Shown here piece by piece: positions 14,795 to 23,633 of a stretch of 64,000 bases of DNA (within the stretch, counting starts at the first letter, position 1; each line of letters begins with the position of its first letter). The DNA comes from HGM04593 sp045634365 (GTDB lineage Bacteria; Bacteroidota; Bacteroidia; Bacteroidales; Bacteroidaceae). The position numbers and the translations under genes were made by a program. Below the pieces are notes generated by a model that did no database searches, was not told where the DNA came from, and worked only from the letters and a program-made list of their open reading frames with translations. Where the stretch lies: NCBI GenBank assembly GCA_045634365.1, contig JAZRAC010000067.1, forward strand, positions 1-64,000, written 5' to 3'.

Positions 14795-16333
14795 TTACGT
14801 TCCCCAATTCTCTCTGTCAAGATTGCGGTAACCGATGGCCTCGGCTATGTGGTGGCTCTTTATATTTTCGCTTGCATCAAGGTCGGCTATTGTGCGGGCT
14901 ACTTTTAGTATGCGGTCGTATGCGCGTGCCGACAGATTGAACCGGCTCATTGCGGTTTTTAGCATTGCGAGGCTTTGCTCGTCAAGCGTGGCATATTTTG
15001 TAATGAGCTTGGGTGTCATCTGTGCGTTGCAGTATATGCCCTCCTCATTTTTGAACCGCTCCTCCTGTACCTTGCGTGCGGTAACCACACGCTCGCGTAT
15101 TGCTGCGCTCGATTCACCTTCGCGTGCATCGGAAATTTTCTCGAACGGTACCGGCACAATCTCTATTTGCAGGTCGATGCGGTCGAGAAGAGGGCCGCTA
15201 ATCTTGTTCAGATAACGCTGCACCTGTGCGGGGGTACACACGCAGGCCTTTGTCGGATGGTTATAATAGCCGCAGGGGCAGGGGTTCATTGATGCTACAA
15301 ACATAACTCCTGCCGGATACTCCACCTTGTAGTTTGCTCGTGCAACGCTTATCTTGCGGTCTTCGAGCGGCTGTCGCATAACTTCGAGCACCGTGCGGTT
15401 GAATTCTGGCAATTCGTCGAGGAAAAGCACGCCATTGTGGGCAAGGGATATTTCTCCGGGCTTGGGGTTGCCGCCTCCGCCCACAAGTGCCACTGCCGAT
15501 ATTGTGTGGTGGGGGCTGCGGAAGGGGCGTTGGGTTATTAGTGATGCTCCACCGGCAAGTTGTCCGCTTACGGAGTGTATTTTTGTTGTTTCGAGGCTCT
15601 CGTTTATGGTCATCGGTGGGAGAATCGATGGCAATCGCTTCGCCATCATCGATTTTCCGCTGCCCGGAGGGCCTATCATCATAAGATTATGTCCGCCGGC
15701 GGCTGCCACTTCAAATGCGCGCTTCACGCTCTCCTGTCCGCGTACCTCGCTAAAATCGAATGGGAAACTGCTCTGCTTCGAGTAGAAGTCGCGCTCAAAA
15801 TCTATATAATATGGTGCAATTTCCTCTTCGTTGTTAAGGAAACGTATCACCTGCATAAGATTGTCGGCCCCCAGCACCTTTATTTCATCGACAACCGAGG
15901 CCTCGGCGGCATTTTCTTTGGGAATTATCAGCCCCTCGTAGCCAAGCTCTTTGGTTTTTATGGCGATGGGTAATACTCCTTTTATGGGCATAAGATTGCC
16001 ATCGAGCCCAAGCTCGCCCATAATAAGGTATTTGTCGAGTTTCTCGGATGAGATATTGCCGTCGGCAGCAAGTATTCCGATGGCTATCGGCAGGTCGTAT
16101 GCCGAGCCCTCTTTGCGAATGTCGGCCGGTGCCATATTCACAATAATCTGCTTGCTGGGGAAACGTAGTCCGTTGTACTGAAAAGCCGAATTTATGCGCT
16201 CGTGGCTCTCTTTTACAGCATTGTCGGGCAGCCCCACAAGAAAGAACTTTATTCCTCGCAAGGCATTAACCTCTATGGTCACAAGCGTGGCGTTTATGCC
16301 CTGAATGGCGGCAGCAAATACCTTTACTAACAT
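14795..16333 (-). CDS. comM: YifB/ComM-type Mg-chelatase-like AAA+ ATPase, 512 aa
   Basis: Family member of ComM, a hexameric helicase that promotes branch migration during natural transformation in Vibrio. The N-terminal Lon-protease-like domain (about 1-170) starts LVKVFAAAIQGINATLV. The AAA+ core has Walker A GPPGSGKSMMAKRL (about residues 217-230) and Walker B VLFLDELPEF. A Cys-rich CPCGYYNHPTKACVC follows, then a C-terminal lid ending in IGYRNLDRENWG. The length is standard. It sits 9 bp after a DUF4369 lipoprotein gene in the typA operon. Whether this organism takes up DNA is not shown here. Confidence 0.93.
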   Translation of the reverse strand: MLVKVFAAAIQGINATLVTIEVNALRGIKFFLVGLPDNAVKESHERINSAFQYNGLRFPSKQIIVNMAPADIRKEGSAYDLPIAIGILAADGNISSEKLDKYLIMGELGLDGNLMPIKGVLPIAIKTKELGYEGLIIPKENAAEASVVDEIKVLGADNLMQVIRFLNNEEEIAPYYIDFERDFYSKQSSFPFDFSEVRGQESVKRAFEVAAAGGHNLMMIGPPGSGKSMMAKRLPSILPPMTINESLETTKIHSVSGQLAGGASLITQRPFRSPHHTISAVALVGGGGNPKPGEISLAHNGVLFLDELPEFNRTVLEVMRQPLEDRKISVARANYKVEYPAGVMFVASMNPCPCGYYNHPTKACVCTPAQVQRYLNKISGPLLDRIDLQIEIVPVPFEKISDAREGESSAAIRERVVTARKVQEERFKNEEGIYCNAQMTPKLITKYATLDEQSLAMLKTAMSRFNLSARAYDRILKVARTIADLDASENIKSHHIAEAIGYRNLDRENWGT

Positions 16334-16342
16334 AGGTTGTTA

Positions 16343-17368
16343 TTACTTCTTTTTCTTGTTGAAATATCTGTTGGTGAGCGAGTCTATCGTGCTTACAAAA
16401 TTTTCGTTCCCAATGCCGAATATATCTATTCGCTGGTAGGGGCTTACCGCTACTGTGTAGGGCAGTGTGCTTATCGAGAAGTTTTTTGCAAGTTCGTTGT
16501 TCCACATTTTGCCGTCGCACACATTGTCGCCTACAATGCTGTCCGCTTCAATGCTTCTGCGCCATACGGCCGTGTCATAATCGAGCGAAACGTTTAAAAT
16601 GCGGCTCTTGCTTGTGTCGCATTGGGCGTATAGCTTGCCTTGTTCTTTCATCTTTATGCGCGATACGGAATCCCACGCTGCCCAAAAATTTATAATGAGC
16701 AGTTTCTCCCTGTATCTCTTTTGTACAATCTTTTCGCCCTTCTCTGTGATAAATTCAAAGGATGGCAACATTCTGTGTATGTTGTTGCTGTTCTTCGCGT
16801 CGAGTTTGCCTTTTAGTTCGGTGAAATATTCGTGGTCCTGCAATGTGCCGCCCAAACTGTTTATACGCTTCTTTATAAAGTTGTTGTTGGGGTTGGGAAC
16901 TTCCACCATAAAGCGGCGTATAATTTCAACGTTTGTTTGGCTGAAAGGGTGCTCCTTTATAAAGTTGTCGATGTGTACCACTCGCTCCGAATTGCTGTCG
17001 AGGCCTCTTAATATGTTTGCGATGCTGTCGTAGAGTGCCTGTTCCTTGCCGCCTTTTACCATCCATCCGCCTTTTTTCTCGTTGGCAACAAACTCGGCTG
17101 TTACGTTTGGCTCGGCGTATAGGGGAATAAGCTCCCCGTTGGGCAGGGCAAGCATCAGCGAGAGATTTTCGGCAGTCTCTATCGAATGGGAGAAATTACC
17201 CTCTTCGTCGCACACGAGTTTGACAATCTTGTCGTGCTTCTTGTCGAGCCCGAATAGGTACAATGTGTCGTTACTGCCTCCGCAATTGCCGTTTATGGTA
17301 TATTGCGGAGCCTCCTTGCAGGCTGTTGCAAGCAAGAGCGGGAGTATAAAGAGGAGTGCTTTTTTCAT
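16343..17368 (-). CDS. DUF4369/thioredoxin-like lipoprotein lacking the CXXC motif, 341 aa
   Basis: Starts MKKALLFILPLLLATAC, a lipoprotein signal with the acceptor Cys at 17. A DUF4369-like beta domain (about 20-130) is followed by a helical stretch and a TlpA/thioredoxin-like domain (about 200-335) containing LLIINFWAAWDSVSRIKM. In active relatives this position reads WCxxC; here both Cys are replaced (Asp and Ser), so a disulfide oxidoreductase role is unlikely. Start at 17368 is preferred over an upstream ATG at 17470, which would add a non-signal-like stretch overlapping typA. It lies 13 bp after typA and 9 bp before comM, in the same operon. Confidence 0.8.
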   Translation of the reverse strand: MKKALLFILPLLLATACKEAPQYTINGNCGGSNDTLYLFGLDKKHDKIVKLVCDEEGNFSHSIETAENLSLMLALPNGELIPLYAEPNVTAEFVANEKKGGWMVKGGKEQALYDSIANILRGLDSNSERVVHIDNFIKEHPFSQTNVEIIRRFMVEVPNPNNNFIKKRINSLGGTLQDHEYFTELKGKLDAKNSNNIHRMLPSFEFITEKGEKIVQKRYREKLLIINFWAAWDSVSRIKMKEQGKLYAQCDTSKSRILNVSLDYDTAVWRRSIEADSIVGDNVCDGKMWNNELAKNFSISTLPYTVAVSPYQRIDIFGIGNENFVSTIDSLTNRYFNKKKK

Positions 17369-17381
17369 TTTTTTCTGTTGC

Positions 17382-19178
17382 TTATTGCTTGTTGGCACGT
17401 TTGCGCTCAATCTCGTCGAGGATAATTTTGCGCATACGCATAGATTTTGGGGTAACTTCGAGGTATTCATCCTCCTTTATATATTCCAGCGCCTCTTCGA
17501 GTGAGAATATTATGGGTGGAACAATGCGCGCCTTGTCGTCGGAGCCGCTTGCGCGCATATTGGTAAGTTTCTTGCTCTTTGTGACATTTATCACAAGGTC
17601 GTTCTCGTGAATATGCTCGCCCACCACCTGTCCGGCGTAAACCTCCTCCTGCGGGCTTATGAAGAAGCGACCGCGGTCCTGCAATTTGTCGATGGCGTAA
17701 GCAAAGGCAGTGCCACCCTCCATAGCTACCATAGAGCCGTTTGTGCGGCGCTCAATATCTCCCTTGTAGGGTTGATACTCTTTGAAGCGGTGAGCCATTA
17801 TCGCTTCTCCTGCTGATGCGGTGAGCACATTCGTGCGCAAGCCTATGATGCCGCGCGAGGGCACGTTGAACTCTATGTTTACACGCTCGCCCTGCGCCTC
17901 CATCGATAGCATTTCTCCTTTGCGGCGTGTAATCATATCAATCATCTTGCTCGAATAGTCGGTGGGCACGTTTATGGTAAGCTCCTCGATAGGCTCGCAA
18001 CGCACGCCGTCAATCTCCTTATATATAACCTGTGGCTGCCCCACCTGTAATTCGTATCCCTCGCGACGCATTGTCTCGATGAGTACCGACAAGTGCAACA
18101 CGCCTCGGCCGAATACCGTCCAAGCATCCTCCTCGGGGTCTTTCTTTACACGCAGGGCAAGGTTCTTGTCGAGCTCCTTCTCCAAGCGCTCCTGAATGTG
18201 GCGCGATGTTACGAATTTACCCTCTTTCCCAAAGAAGGGAGAGTCGTTTATAGTGAAGAGCATGCTCATTGTGGGCTCGTCGATGGCGATAGGGGGAAGG
18301 GCCTCGGGATTTTCAAAATCGCACACAGTGTCGCCAATCTCAAATTTGTCGAGCCCCACAATTGCGCAAATATCACCCGAACTTACAGCGTCGGTTTTTT
18401 TGCGCCCGAGCCCCTCGAATGTGTGCAGTTCCTTAATCTTCATTTTGCTCTGTTCGCCGTTGCGGTTCACAAGGGTGATGTTGCTGCCCTCGGTGAGTGT
18501 TCCGCGGTGAACGCGCCCTATGGCTATGCGGCCCGTGTAGGGTGAATAGTCGAGCGAGGTTATCAGCATCTGCGGAGTACCCTCCAAATGTTCGGGGGCG
18601 GGAATATGCTCCAAGATTGCGTCGAGCAGGGGAGTGAGGTCGTCTGTCTGCTTGCGCCAATCGGTGCTCATCCAATTATTTTTTGCCGAACCGAAGATTA
18701 CAGGAAAATCGAGTTGCTCCTCTGTTGCGTCGAGTGAGAACATAAGGTCGAACACCATTTCGTGAACCTCGTCGGGGCGGCAGTTGGGCTTGTCCACCTT
18801 GTTGACAACCACAATAGGCTTTAATCCAATCTGCAATGCTTTTTGAAGCACGAAACGTGTTTGGGGCATAGGGCCCTCAAAAGCATCTACCAGCAGTATG
18901 CAACCATCTGCCATATTAAGCACACGCTCAACCTCGCCACCAAAGTCGCTGTGCCCCGGGGTGTCGATTATGTTTATTTTCGTGCCTTTATATTGTATCG
19001 ATACGTTTTTCGACAAAATGGTAATTCCTCTCTCTCTCTCTAAGTCGTTGTTGTCGAGTGTGAGGTTATCGTTGTCCTGCTCTTTCAGCAGGTTGCCTGC
19101 AAGCATCATTTTGTCTACAAGTGTGGTCTTGCCGTGGTCCACGTGAGCAATGATGGCGATGTTGCGAATTTTCTGCAT
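17382..19178 (-). CDS. typA: Translational GTPase TypA/BipA, 598 aa
   Basis: Ribosome-associated GTPase of the EF-G-like family, linked to stress and cold adaptation and ribosome assembly. G motifs are AHVDHGKTTLVDKM (G1), DTPGHSDFGGEVER (G3) and NKVDKP (G4); the C-terminal part has the BipA-type SRGIIGLRTNVLT and GSMVAMEGGTAFAYAI. The length is standard. It heads a minus-strand run with the DUF4369 lipoprotein and comM. The upstream region holds two promoter-like repeats, one with a TACCTTTG -7 box at 19307-19314. Confidence 0.97.
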   Translation of the reverse strand: MQKIRNIAIIAHVDHGKTTLVDKMMLAGNLLKEQDNDNLTLDNNDLERERGITILSKNVSIQYKGTKINIIDTPGHSDFGGEVERVLNMADGCILLVDAFEGPMPQTRFVLQKALQIGLKPIVVVNKVDKPNCRPDEVHEMVFDLMFSLDATEEQLDFPVIFGSAKNNWMSTDWRKQTDDLTPLLDAILEHIPAPEHLEGTPQMLITSLDYSPYTGRIAIGRVHRGTLTEGSNITLVNRNGEQSKMKIKELHTFEGLGRKKTDAVSSGDICAIVGLDKFEIGDTVCDFENPEALPPIAIDEPTMSMLFTINDSPFFGKEGKFVTSRHIQERLEKELDKNLALRVKKDPEEDAWTVFGRGVLHLSVLIETMRREGYELQVGQPQVIYKEIDGVRCEPIEELTINVPTDYSSKMIDMITRRKGEMLSMEAQGERVNIEFNVPSRGIIGLRTNVLTASAGEAIMAHRFKEYQPYKGDIERRTNGSMVAMEGGTAFAYAIDKLQDRGRFFISPQEEVYAGQVVGEHIHENDLVINVTKSKKLTNMRASGSDDKARIVPPIIFSLEEALEYIKEDEYLEVTPKSMRMRKIILDEIERKRANKQ

Positions 19179-19221
19179 CCTGTATATTGATTGTTTGGTT
19201 CTTAAATAAAATAAATACCCT

Positions 19222-19325
19222 CGTTTGTTATAAGGTAAAGGTGCTGCAAACGAGCAAAATAATAAAAATTTTTCAGCGAGTGCAGCCCATTTTCGTTATA
19301 AGATAACAAAGGTACTGCAAAATGG
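19222..19325 (-). repeat. Two imperfect direct repeats upstream of typA
   Basis: The stretches 19222-19254 and about 19292-19325 share the pattern TTATAAG-TAA-AAAGGT-CTGCAAA. The second contains CAAAGGTA (19307-19314), a -7 box on the minus strand. They look like duplicated promoter or leader units of typA. Confidence 0.35.
19274..19314 (-). repeat. Promoter-bearing dispersed repeat, copy C
   Basis: Shares CAGCGAGTGCA followed about 20 bp later by a CAAAG(A/G)TA box with copies at 52580-52618 and 52664-52703. Read on the minus strand, the box is a -7 element (TACCTTTG) and the GCACTCGCTG end lies in the leader of typA. Confidence 0.45.
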
Positions 19326-19385
19326 CGTAAAAAACGAATAAAAGAGCGATAATGATTGGCACTTGCAATTTTTATGTGCAAAAGT

Positions 19386-19416
19386 GTTGTCAATCCAAAA
19401 AATAGCCGTATCTTTG
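19386..19416 (+). promoter_or_regulatory. Promoter of rpsO
   Basis: GTTG at 19386-19389, a 19-bp spacer and a perfect TATCTTTG at 19409-19416 match the Bacteroidota -33/-7 pattern. The expected start near 19423 leaves a leader of about 39 nt. Confidence 0.7.
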
Positions 19417-19461
19417 CACCCGCTAAATAAATTTTTTAATCATTTTTTAAAACTGAAATCT

Positions 19462-19731
19462 ATGTATTTGGATGCAGCTAAAAAGCAAGAAATCTTTGGT
19501 ACATACGGAACGTCTAACACTGATACCGGTTCAGCAGAGAGCCAGATAGCATTGTTCTCATACCGTATTGCCCATTTGACGGAGCACCTCAAGGCTAACC
19601 GTAAAGATTATAGTACACAAAGAGCCTTGACAATGTTGGTAGGTAAGCGTCGTGCGCTCCTTAACTATTTGAAGGATCGTGACATCAACCGCTACCGTGC
19701 AATCGTTGCCAAGCTTGGCTTGCGTAGATAA
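19462..19731 (+). CDS. rpsO: 30S ribosomal protein S15, 89 aa
   Basis: Small-subunit protein binding the central domain of 16S rRNA. It shows the S15 pattern: DTGSAESQIALFSYRIAHLTEHLK, then DYSTQRALTMLVGKRRALLNYL and a basic C-terminus ending in LGLRR. The length of 89 is exactly usual. The ATG at 19462 is chosen; an upstream in-frame ATG would add 33 residues and lie before the promoter. It is monocistronic, with its own promoter and terminator. Confidence 0.97.
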   Translation: MYLDAAKKQEIFGTYGTSNTDTGSAESQIALFSYRIAHLTEHLKANRKDYSTQRALTMLVGKRRALLNYLKDRDINRYRAIVAKLGLRR

Positions 19732-19751
19732 TCTACGCCTTAAAAGGTTGA

Positions 19752-19785
19752 ATGCCTCTCCGAATTTTCGGGGAGGCATTTTTTT
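19752..19785 (+). terminator. Intrinsic terminator of rpsO
   Basis: An 11-bp stem with one G-T pair (19752-19762 with 19769-19779) is followed by seven T (19779-19785). Confidence 0.85.
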
Positions 19786-19842
19786 GTACTTTTTGTTTAT
19801 GTAAATAAAAAACGGCCAATGTGCAGAGGTGAAGTTTTGATA

Positions 19843-19892
19843 AATAACAAATTGCTTGCAATAGAATTTTCTATTGCAAGCAATTTGTTATT
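19843..19892 (-). terminator. 22-bp perfect hairpin after the GH20 gene
   Basis: Positions 19843-19864 are exactly complementary to 19871-19892 with a 6-nt loop. It lies 18 bp beyond the stop of the minus-strand hexosaminidase gene. No clear T-run follows, but the stem is unusually strong. Confidence 0.65.
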
Positions 19893-19910
19893 GAAACTAT
19901 TTTCGAGAAT

Positions 19911-22900
19911 TTACTTCACAAAAACCTTTTCGCCATTTATAATATAAATGCCGGGAACTACAATTTTTGATAGCTTGTTGCCGCGCAGGTCGTAGATAGC
20001 ATTCTCGCTTTTTGCATCGCTCTCAATTTCAATGATGGATGTGCTTACCTCTACATTGCTCTTCTCGAACTCCCAAGTGCAGGCGCCCCAAAAATTCTTC
20101 ATAAGAACAAAATTCCAAGCTGCGGGGTTGGTGTACCAACTGTTGTTGCCACCTTCGTCGATGATACATACACCTGTCTGCCCGTCGAGGGTGCGCTCTT
20201 CGAGTGTCCAAGCATACTCCTCTCCGAGTTTTATAGCCTGCTCGCCATTGTACGAAACGGGGTAGGCGGCGGTGCCTGTTGCCTTATTGTATATATATAC
20301 CTTGCCGTTGGGTCTTTTGATTATACTCCACAGCATATTGTCGCTGTTGCTCTTATCTTGTGGCGAGATTGTATTGTTGGTGCTGTTGTATCCTGCATAT
20401 TTACCGAACCACACGTTGCGCAGATAGTAGTAGTGTCCCTCGCTCAATGTTTGTACAAAGCCGGTCTTCTCCATCATCTGGAATTGGTGGTAGAGGGCAA
20501 CGTATGCGTTGTATTGCTCCTCGCTCACGGCACCGGCTGCGAGTGTCTGTTTCGCAGGAGTGATAATGCTCTCCTGTAAATAGTCGAGAGCCTCCTCTGT
20601 GGGCTGGTTGGCCTCGCCGGGCTTTGCTGTGAGGATGATAATCTCGCTCTTGTCGACCAATCCCTGCAATTGTGTCGTAAAGTCGCTCACTTCAATAAGT
20701 TTCCACGTACCGTTGTAGCAGAGTGCTGCGTTGTCCTTGGCATATACATCGCCCGAAACTTCGGCGCTTAAACGCTTCACGCTGCCTGTCACTGCGGCAT
20801 TGTAGCCGTCGACAGCCGAAATTACTACAACTCCGGGGATGTATGTAAAGTTCTGTGTGGCAATGGTTGCCTTGTCTACTCTAACGGCGCTGCCGGCTGT
20901 GCTCATCTTTATGGCGGTATTATAATTGCCCATAGTGAGCTGCTCGCCACTATAAACGTTGGTTATTATGTAACCGCCATCGGTGGCTGCGGTAAATTGC
21001 CACAACTCCTCGGGCTCTGTCTGCGGAGTATAGTGGAAGCGCACCCCATCACCATTCTGATACATTGTGGAGCCTGCATATTGACGCTGATATTGTGTCG
21101 AGGCCGATACTATCTGGTAATATTTCCCCTCTTGTGGTTGAACAATGGGGGCTGCTTTGTAATTTTCGATGGCTGTTGCGAGAGCGGTTACATCTTCGCC
21201 GTTGCAGTTGCCGTATGCATTTTTGAGTGCATCGAACAGTTCTGCTGCGGGGTAGCCTGCTCCGTCGCGTATACTGTTCTCCAATATGCTCTCTGCTTCC
21301 ATTATGGTACTTTCTGCCTCGGTATATTCGGTGGGCTCGATGTAGTGCTTTGCATATTGGTAGTCGAGCAGCTCAAAAATCTCGTCGTGGCTTTGCAAAC
21401 GTTTGTAGAACGATACCCAGTTTTTCTTTGCTGTGGGCAACCAGCCAATTTCGGAGAGGGCAAGAAGGCGGGGGAGCAACTGATACTCAACCTCGTCAAT
21501 GTCGTTTGTGGTCTCTGTCCACATATTGCCCTGTACGCCAAGTGCGTACTCCTCTTTGCCCGATAAACTGCTCAATGGATTAAGGCCGTAAATCTCTTCC
21601 ACTGTATTTATTCCCCAACCGCCGTTGTATAGTTCGTCTACAAAGCGATTGCTCTCGTTGCTCTGCATAAAGTCGAGATACAAATGGCTGTAAGGAACAA
21701 TGATAGACTTCATACCTCTGTTGGCGGCCTGTCCGCTGTAACCAATACCGTTCCACGCCATTATCACAGGCTTTGTTTGGTTGTTGTCGTTCCAGTTGGC
21801 AAGCAGTTCGTCCCAAACTATAATATCTTTTCCGTGTTTGTTTTTAAGGTGGATACCAAGTTCCTCCACCAACCACGATTGCAGTTGGTGCACTCCGTCG
21901 AGCCCAAGCTCCTGCACACGTGCGAGGCACTGCTCGTTGGTGCTCCATTGTTGGGTGGGGCACTCGTCGCCACCAATGTGGATATATTCGTAAGGGAAAA
22001 TGTTGGCAATATTGTCGAGGATGCATTTGAGGAATTCAATCACGCGGTCGTCGCCAACGTTGAGCACATCATGTGAAATACCGCCATCAACGCGCACTTC
22101 GTACTTCTTTGTGGAGTCGCAACTGAATTCGGGGTATGCTGTAACGGCTGCAACCATATGGCCGGGGAGGTCTATTTCGGGGATAATTTCGATGTTGCGT
22201 GCCTTTGCGTATGCAACAACCTCGCGCAATTCATCCTGTGTGTACCACATTCCGCGTCCATATTCAGTATCGTCGTAGAAGTTTTGTCCGTCGCTTGCGT
22301 TGCTGAACGATTTTGAGCGAATAGAGCCCACTTCGGTGAGTTTGGGGTATTCGGGAATTTCCACGCGCCAACCTTGGTCGTCGGTGAGGTGCCAGTGAAA
22401 GCGATTCATCTTGTAGAATGCAAGAATGTCGAGAACCTTCATAACCTCCTCTTTGTTAAAGAAGTGGCGGGCAATGTCGAGCATATATCCGCGGTGCCCC
22501 AAAAGCGGCTCGTCGTTTATTTCAAGATAGGGTACTGCCCACTCGACGTCACTTTGTGATTCTGCGGCAAAAAACTCGCGGGGGAGCATCTGTTTAAGTG
22601 TCTGCAATCCGTAGAACCAACCGGCAAAGGCCGAGGCTTTAATCTCGATGTTATTGTCGTTTACTTTAAGTGTGTAGCCCTCGGCGGGTAGGGTAGCGTC
22701 GGTGCCGAACCAAATTTCCCCCTCGGCGGCTGTTGCACCGGCCTCTTTCACTTGCAGAGTGATACCCGCCGCTTTTTTCAACTGCGCGGCAAACTCCTCG
22801 GCGTGCGATTTTATCTCCTCTCCTGTGCAGGCAATGGCGTTCAGGCTGTTGAAAGAGAAGCTTCCCTCTTTTGTGATAGTAAGTTCCGAAGGCTGCGGAA

Positions 22901-23432
22901 TTATTGATATTTTGCCAAGCGACTCGTAACTGCTTGCATCGACAAATGTCACGGGGTTATTCTGGTCGCTACTGTCCCACAATCCCACTCCGCGATTTTC
23001 GTTGGGGCCTCCCCACAGGTTCATAGAGACAGCGGTGTTTGTCGCAGGCTGAATTTCGTAGCCGCCGCTGTAACTGCCGTTGGTGGTGCTGTTTATCTTG
23101 AATTTATAGGCACCGGTTGCGCTTGCTGCGGCGCGTACCATCTGGTCTTTTGCCGCTGAATTTACATAGAGCACATACCCCTTTTTGTTGGTGAAGGTGT
23201 AACCCTGCGAGGCATCGCCTGTGATTTTCCATAATTGCGCATCGCTGCCTGTTGCAGCTGCGGTGGTAATGTCGGCATTCACATTCTCGGCGGTGATTGC
23301 GTTGCCACCATTCATAAATTGGATAAGATACCATTTGGTAACATCATCGGTGCTCACTGTTGGGAAGCCTTGTGCAAAGGCTGTCGAAAGGCCGGCAATG
23401 GCACATAGCAAAAATAGTAGACTCTTTTTCAT
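19911..23432 (-). CDS. Secreted GH20 beta-N-acetylhexosaminidase with lectin-like domains, 1173 aa
   Basis: Releases terminal beta-GlcNAc/GalNAc. Signal peptide at 1-20 (ends AFAQ). An N-terminal ricin-like region (about 25-170, with a QLWKI motif) precedes a GH20b-type domain (about 185-300) and the GH20 barrel (about 310-680). The barrel holds LGHRGYMLDIARHFF, FHWHLTDDQGWR and IHIGGDECP with the catalytic pair Asp489-Glu490. Two further ricin-like stretches lie at about 770-1130 (ELWQF, LWSII motifs). The last 35 residues (IYDLRGNKLS ... GIYIINGEKVFVK) form a type IX sorting signal. A TACATTTG -7 box lies at 23473-23480. It is divergent from the GH84-GH2 gene. It is much longer than a minimal GH20 because of the added domains. 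Confidence 0.92.
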   Translation of the reverse strand: MKKSLLFLLCAIAGLSTAFAQGFPTVSTDDVTKWYLIQFMNGGNAITAENVNADITTAAATGSDAQLWKITGDASQGYTFTNKKGYVLYVNSAAKDQMVRAAASATGAYKFKINSTTNGSYSGGYEIQPATNTAVSMNLWGGPNENRGVGLWDSSDQNNPVTFVDASSYESLGKISIIPQPSELTITKEGSFSFNSLNAIACTGEEIKSHAEEFAAQLKKAAGITLQVKEAGATAAEGEIWFGTDATLPAEGYTLKVNDNNIEIKASAFAGWFYGLQTLKQMLPREFFAAESQSDVEWAVPYLEINDEPLLGHRGYMLDIARHFFNKEEVMKVLDILAFYKMNRFHWHLTDDQGWRVEIPEYPKLTEVGSIRSKSFSNASDGQNFYDDTEYGRGMWYTQDELREVVAYAKARNIEIIPEIDLPGHMVAAVTAYPEFSCDSTKKYEVRVDGGISHDVLNVGDDRVIEFLKCILDNIANIFPYEYIHIGGDECPTQQWSTNEQCLARVQELGLDGVHQLQSWLVEELGIHLKNKHGKDIIVWDELLANWNDNNQTKPVIMAWNGIGYSGQAANRGMKSIIVPYSHLYLDFMQSNESNRFVDELYNGGWGINTVEEIYGLNPLSSLSGKEEYALGVQGNMWTETTNDIDEVEYQLLPRLLALSEIGWLPTAKKNWVSFYKRLQSHDEIFELLDYQYAKHYIEPTEYTEAESTIMEAESILENSIRDGAGYPAAELFDALKNAYGNCNGEDVTALATAIENYKAAPIVQPQEGKYYQIVSASTQYQRQYAGSTMYQNGDGVRFHYTPQTEPEELWQFTAATDGGYIITNVYSGEQLTMGNYNTAIKMSTAGSAVRVDKATIATQNFTYIPGVVVISAVDGYNAAVTGSVKRLSAEVSGDVYAKDNAALCYNGTWKLIEVSDFTTQLQGLVDKSEIIILTAKPGEANQPTEEALDYLQESIITPAKQTLAAGAVSEEQYNAYVALYHQFQMMEKTGFVQTLSEGHYYYLRNVWFGKYAGYNSTNNTISPQDKSNSDNMLWSIIKRPNGKVYIYNKATGTAAYPVSYNGEQAIKLGEEYAWTLEERTLDGQTGVCIIDEGGNNSWYTNPAAWNFVLMKNFWGACTWEFEKSNVEVSTSIIEIESDAKSENAIYDLRGNKLSKIVVPGIYIINGEKVFVK

Positions 23433-23472
23433 AATTTTGAATTATAGTAATTTTTTGAAATTCCAACATTTG

Positions 23473-23480
23473 CAAATGTA
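23473..23480 (-). promoter_or_regulatory. -7 box of the GH20 gene
   Basis: TACATTTG on the minus strand, 41 bp before the start codon, fits TAnnTTTG. A -33 box at the right distance is weak. Confidence 0.4.
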
Positions 23481-23564
23481 CGTTTTTTGCAAGTAACGGC
23501 GAAGAAAAAGGTCTGTTTTTTGTAAAAAAATGTATGAAATATTTATTTACTCCCCTATTTTCCC

Positions 23565-23572
23565 TATATTCG
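23565..23572 (+). promoter_or_regulatory. -7-like box of the GH84-GH2 gene
   Basis: TATATTCG lies 62 bp before the ATG at 23634 and resembles the TATCTTCG variant seen before several genes in this window. The -33 box is not clear. Confidence 0.35.
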
Positions 23573-23633
23573 CAGAATGAAAGAATGCGCTTCTGCGCTC
23601 TTTGGATTAAGGCAAAAACCAAAAAGTAAAAAT

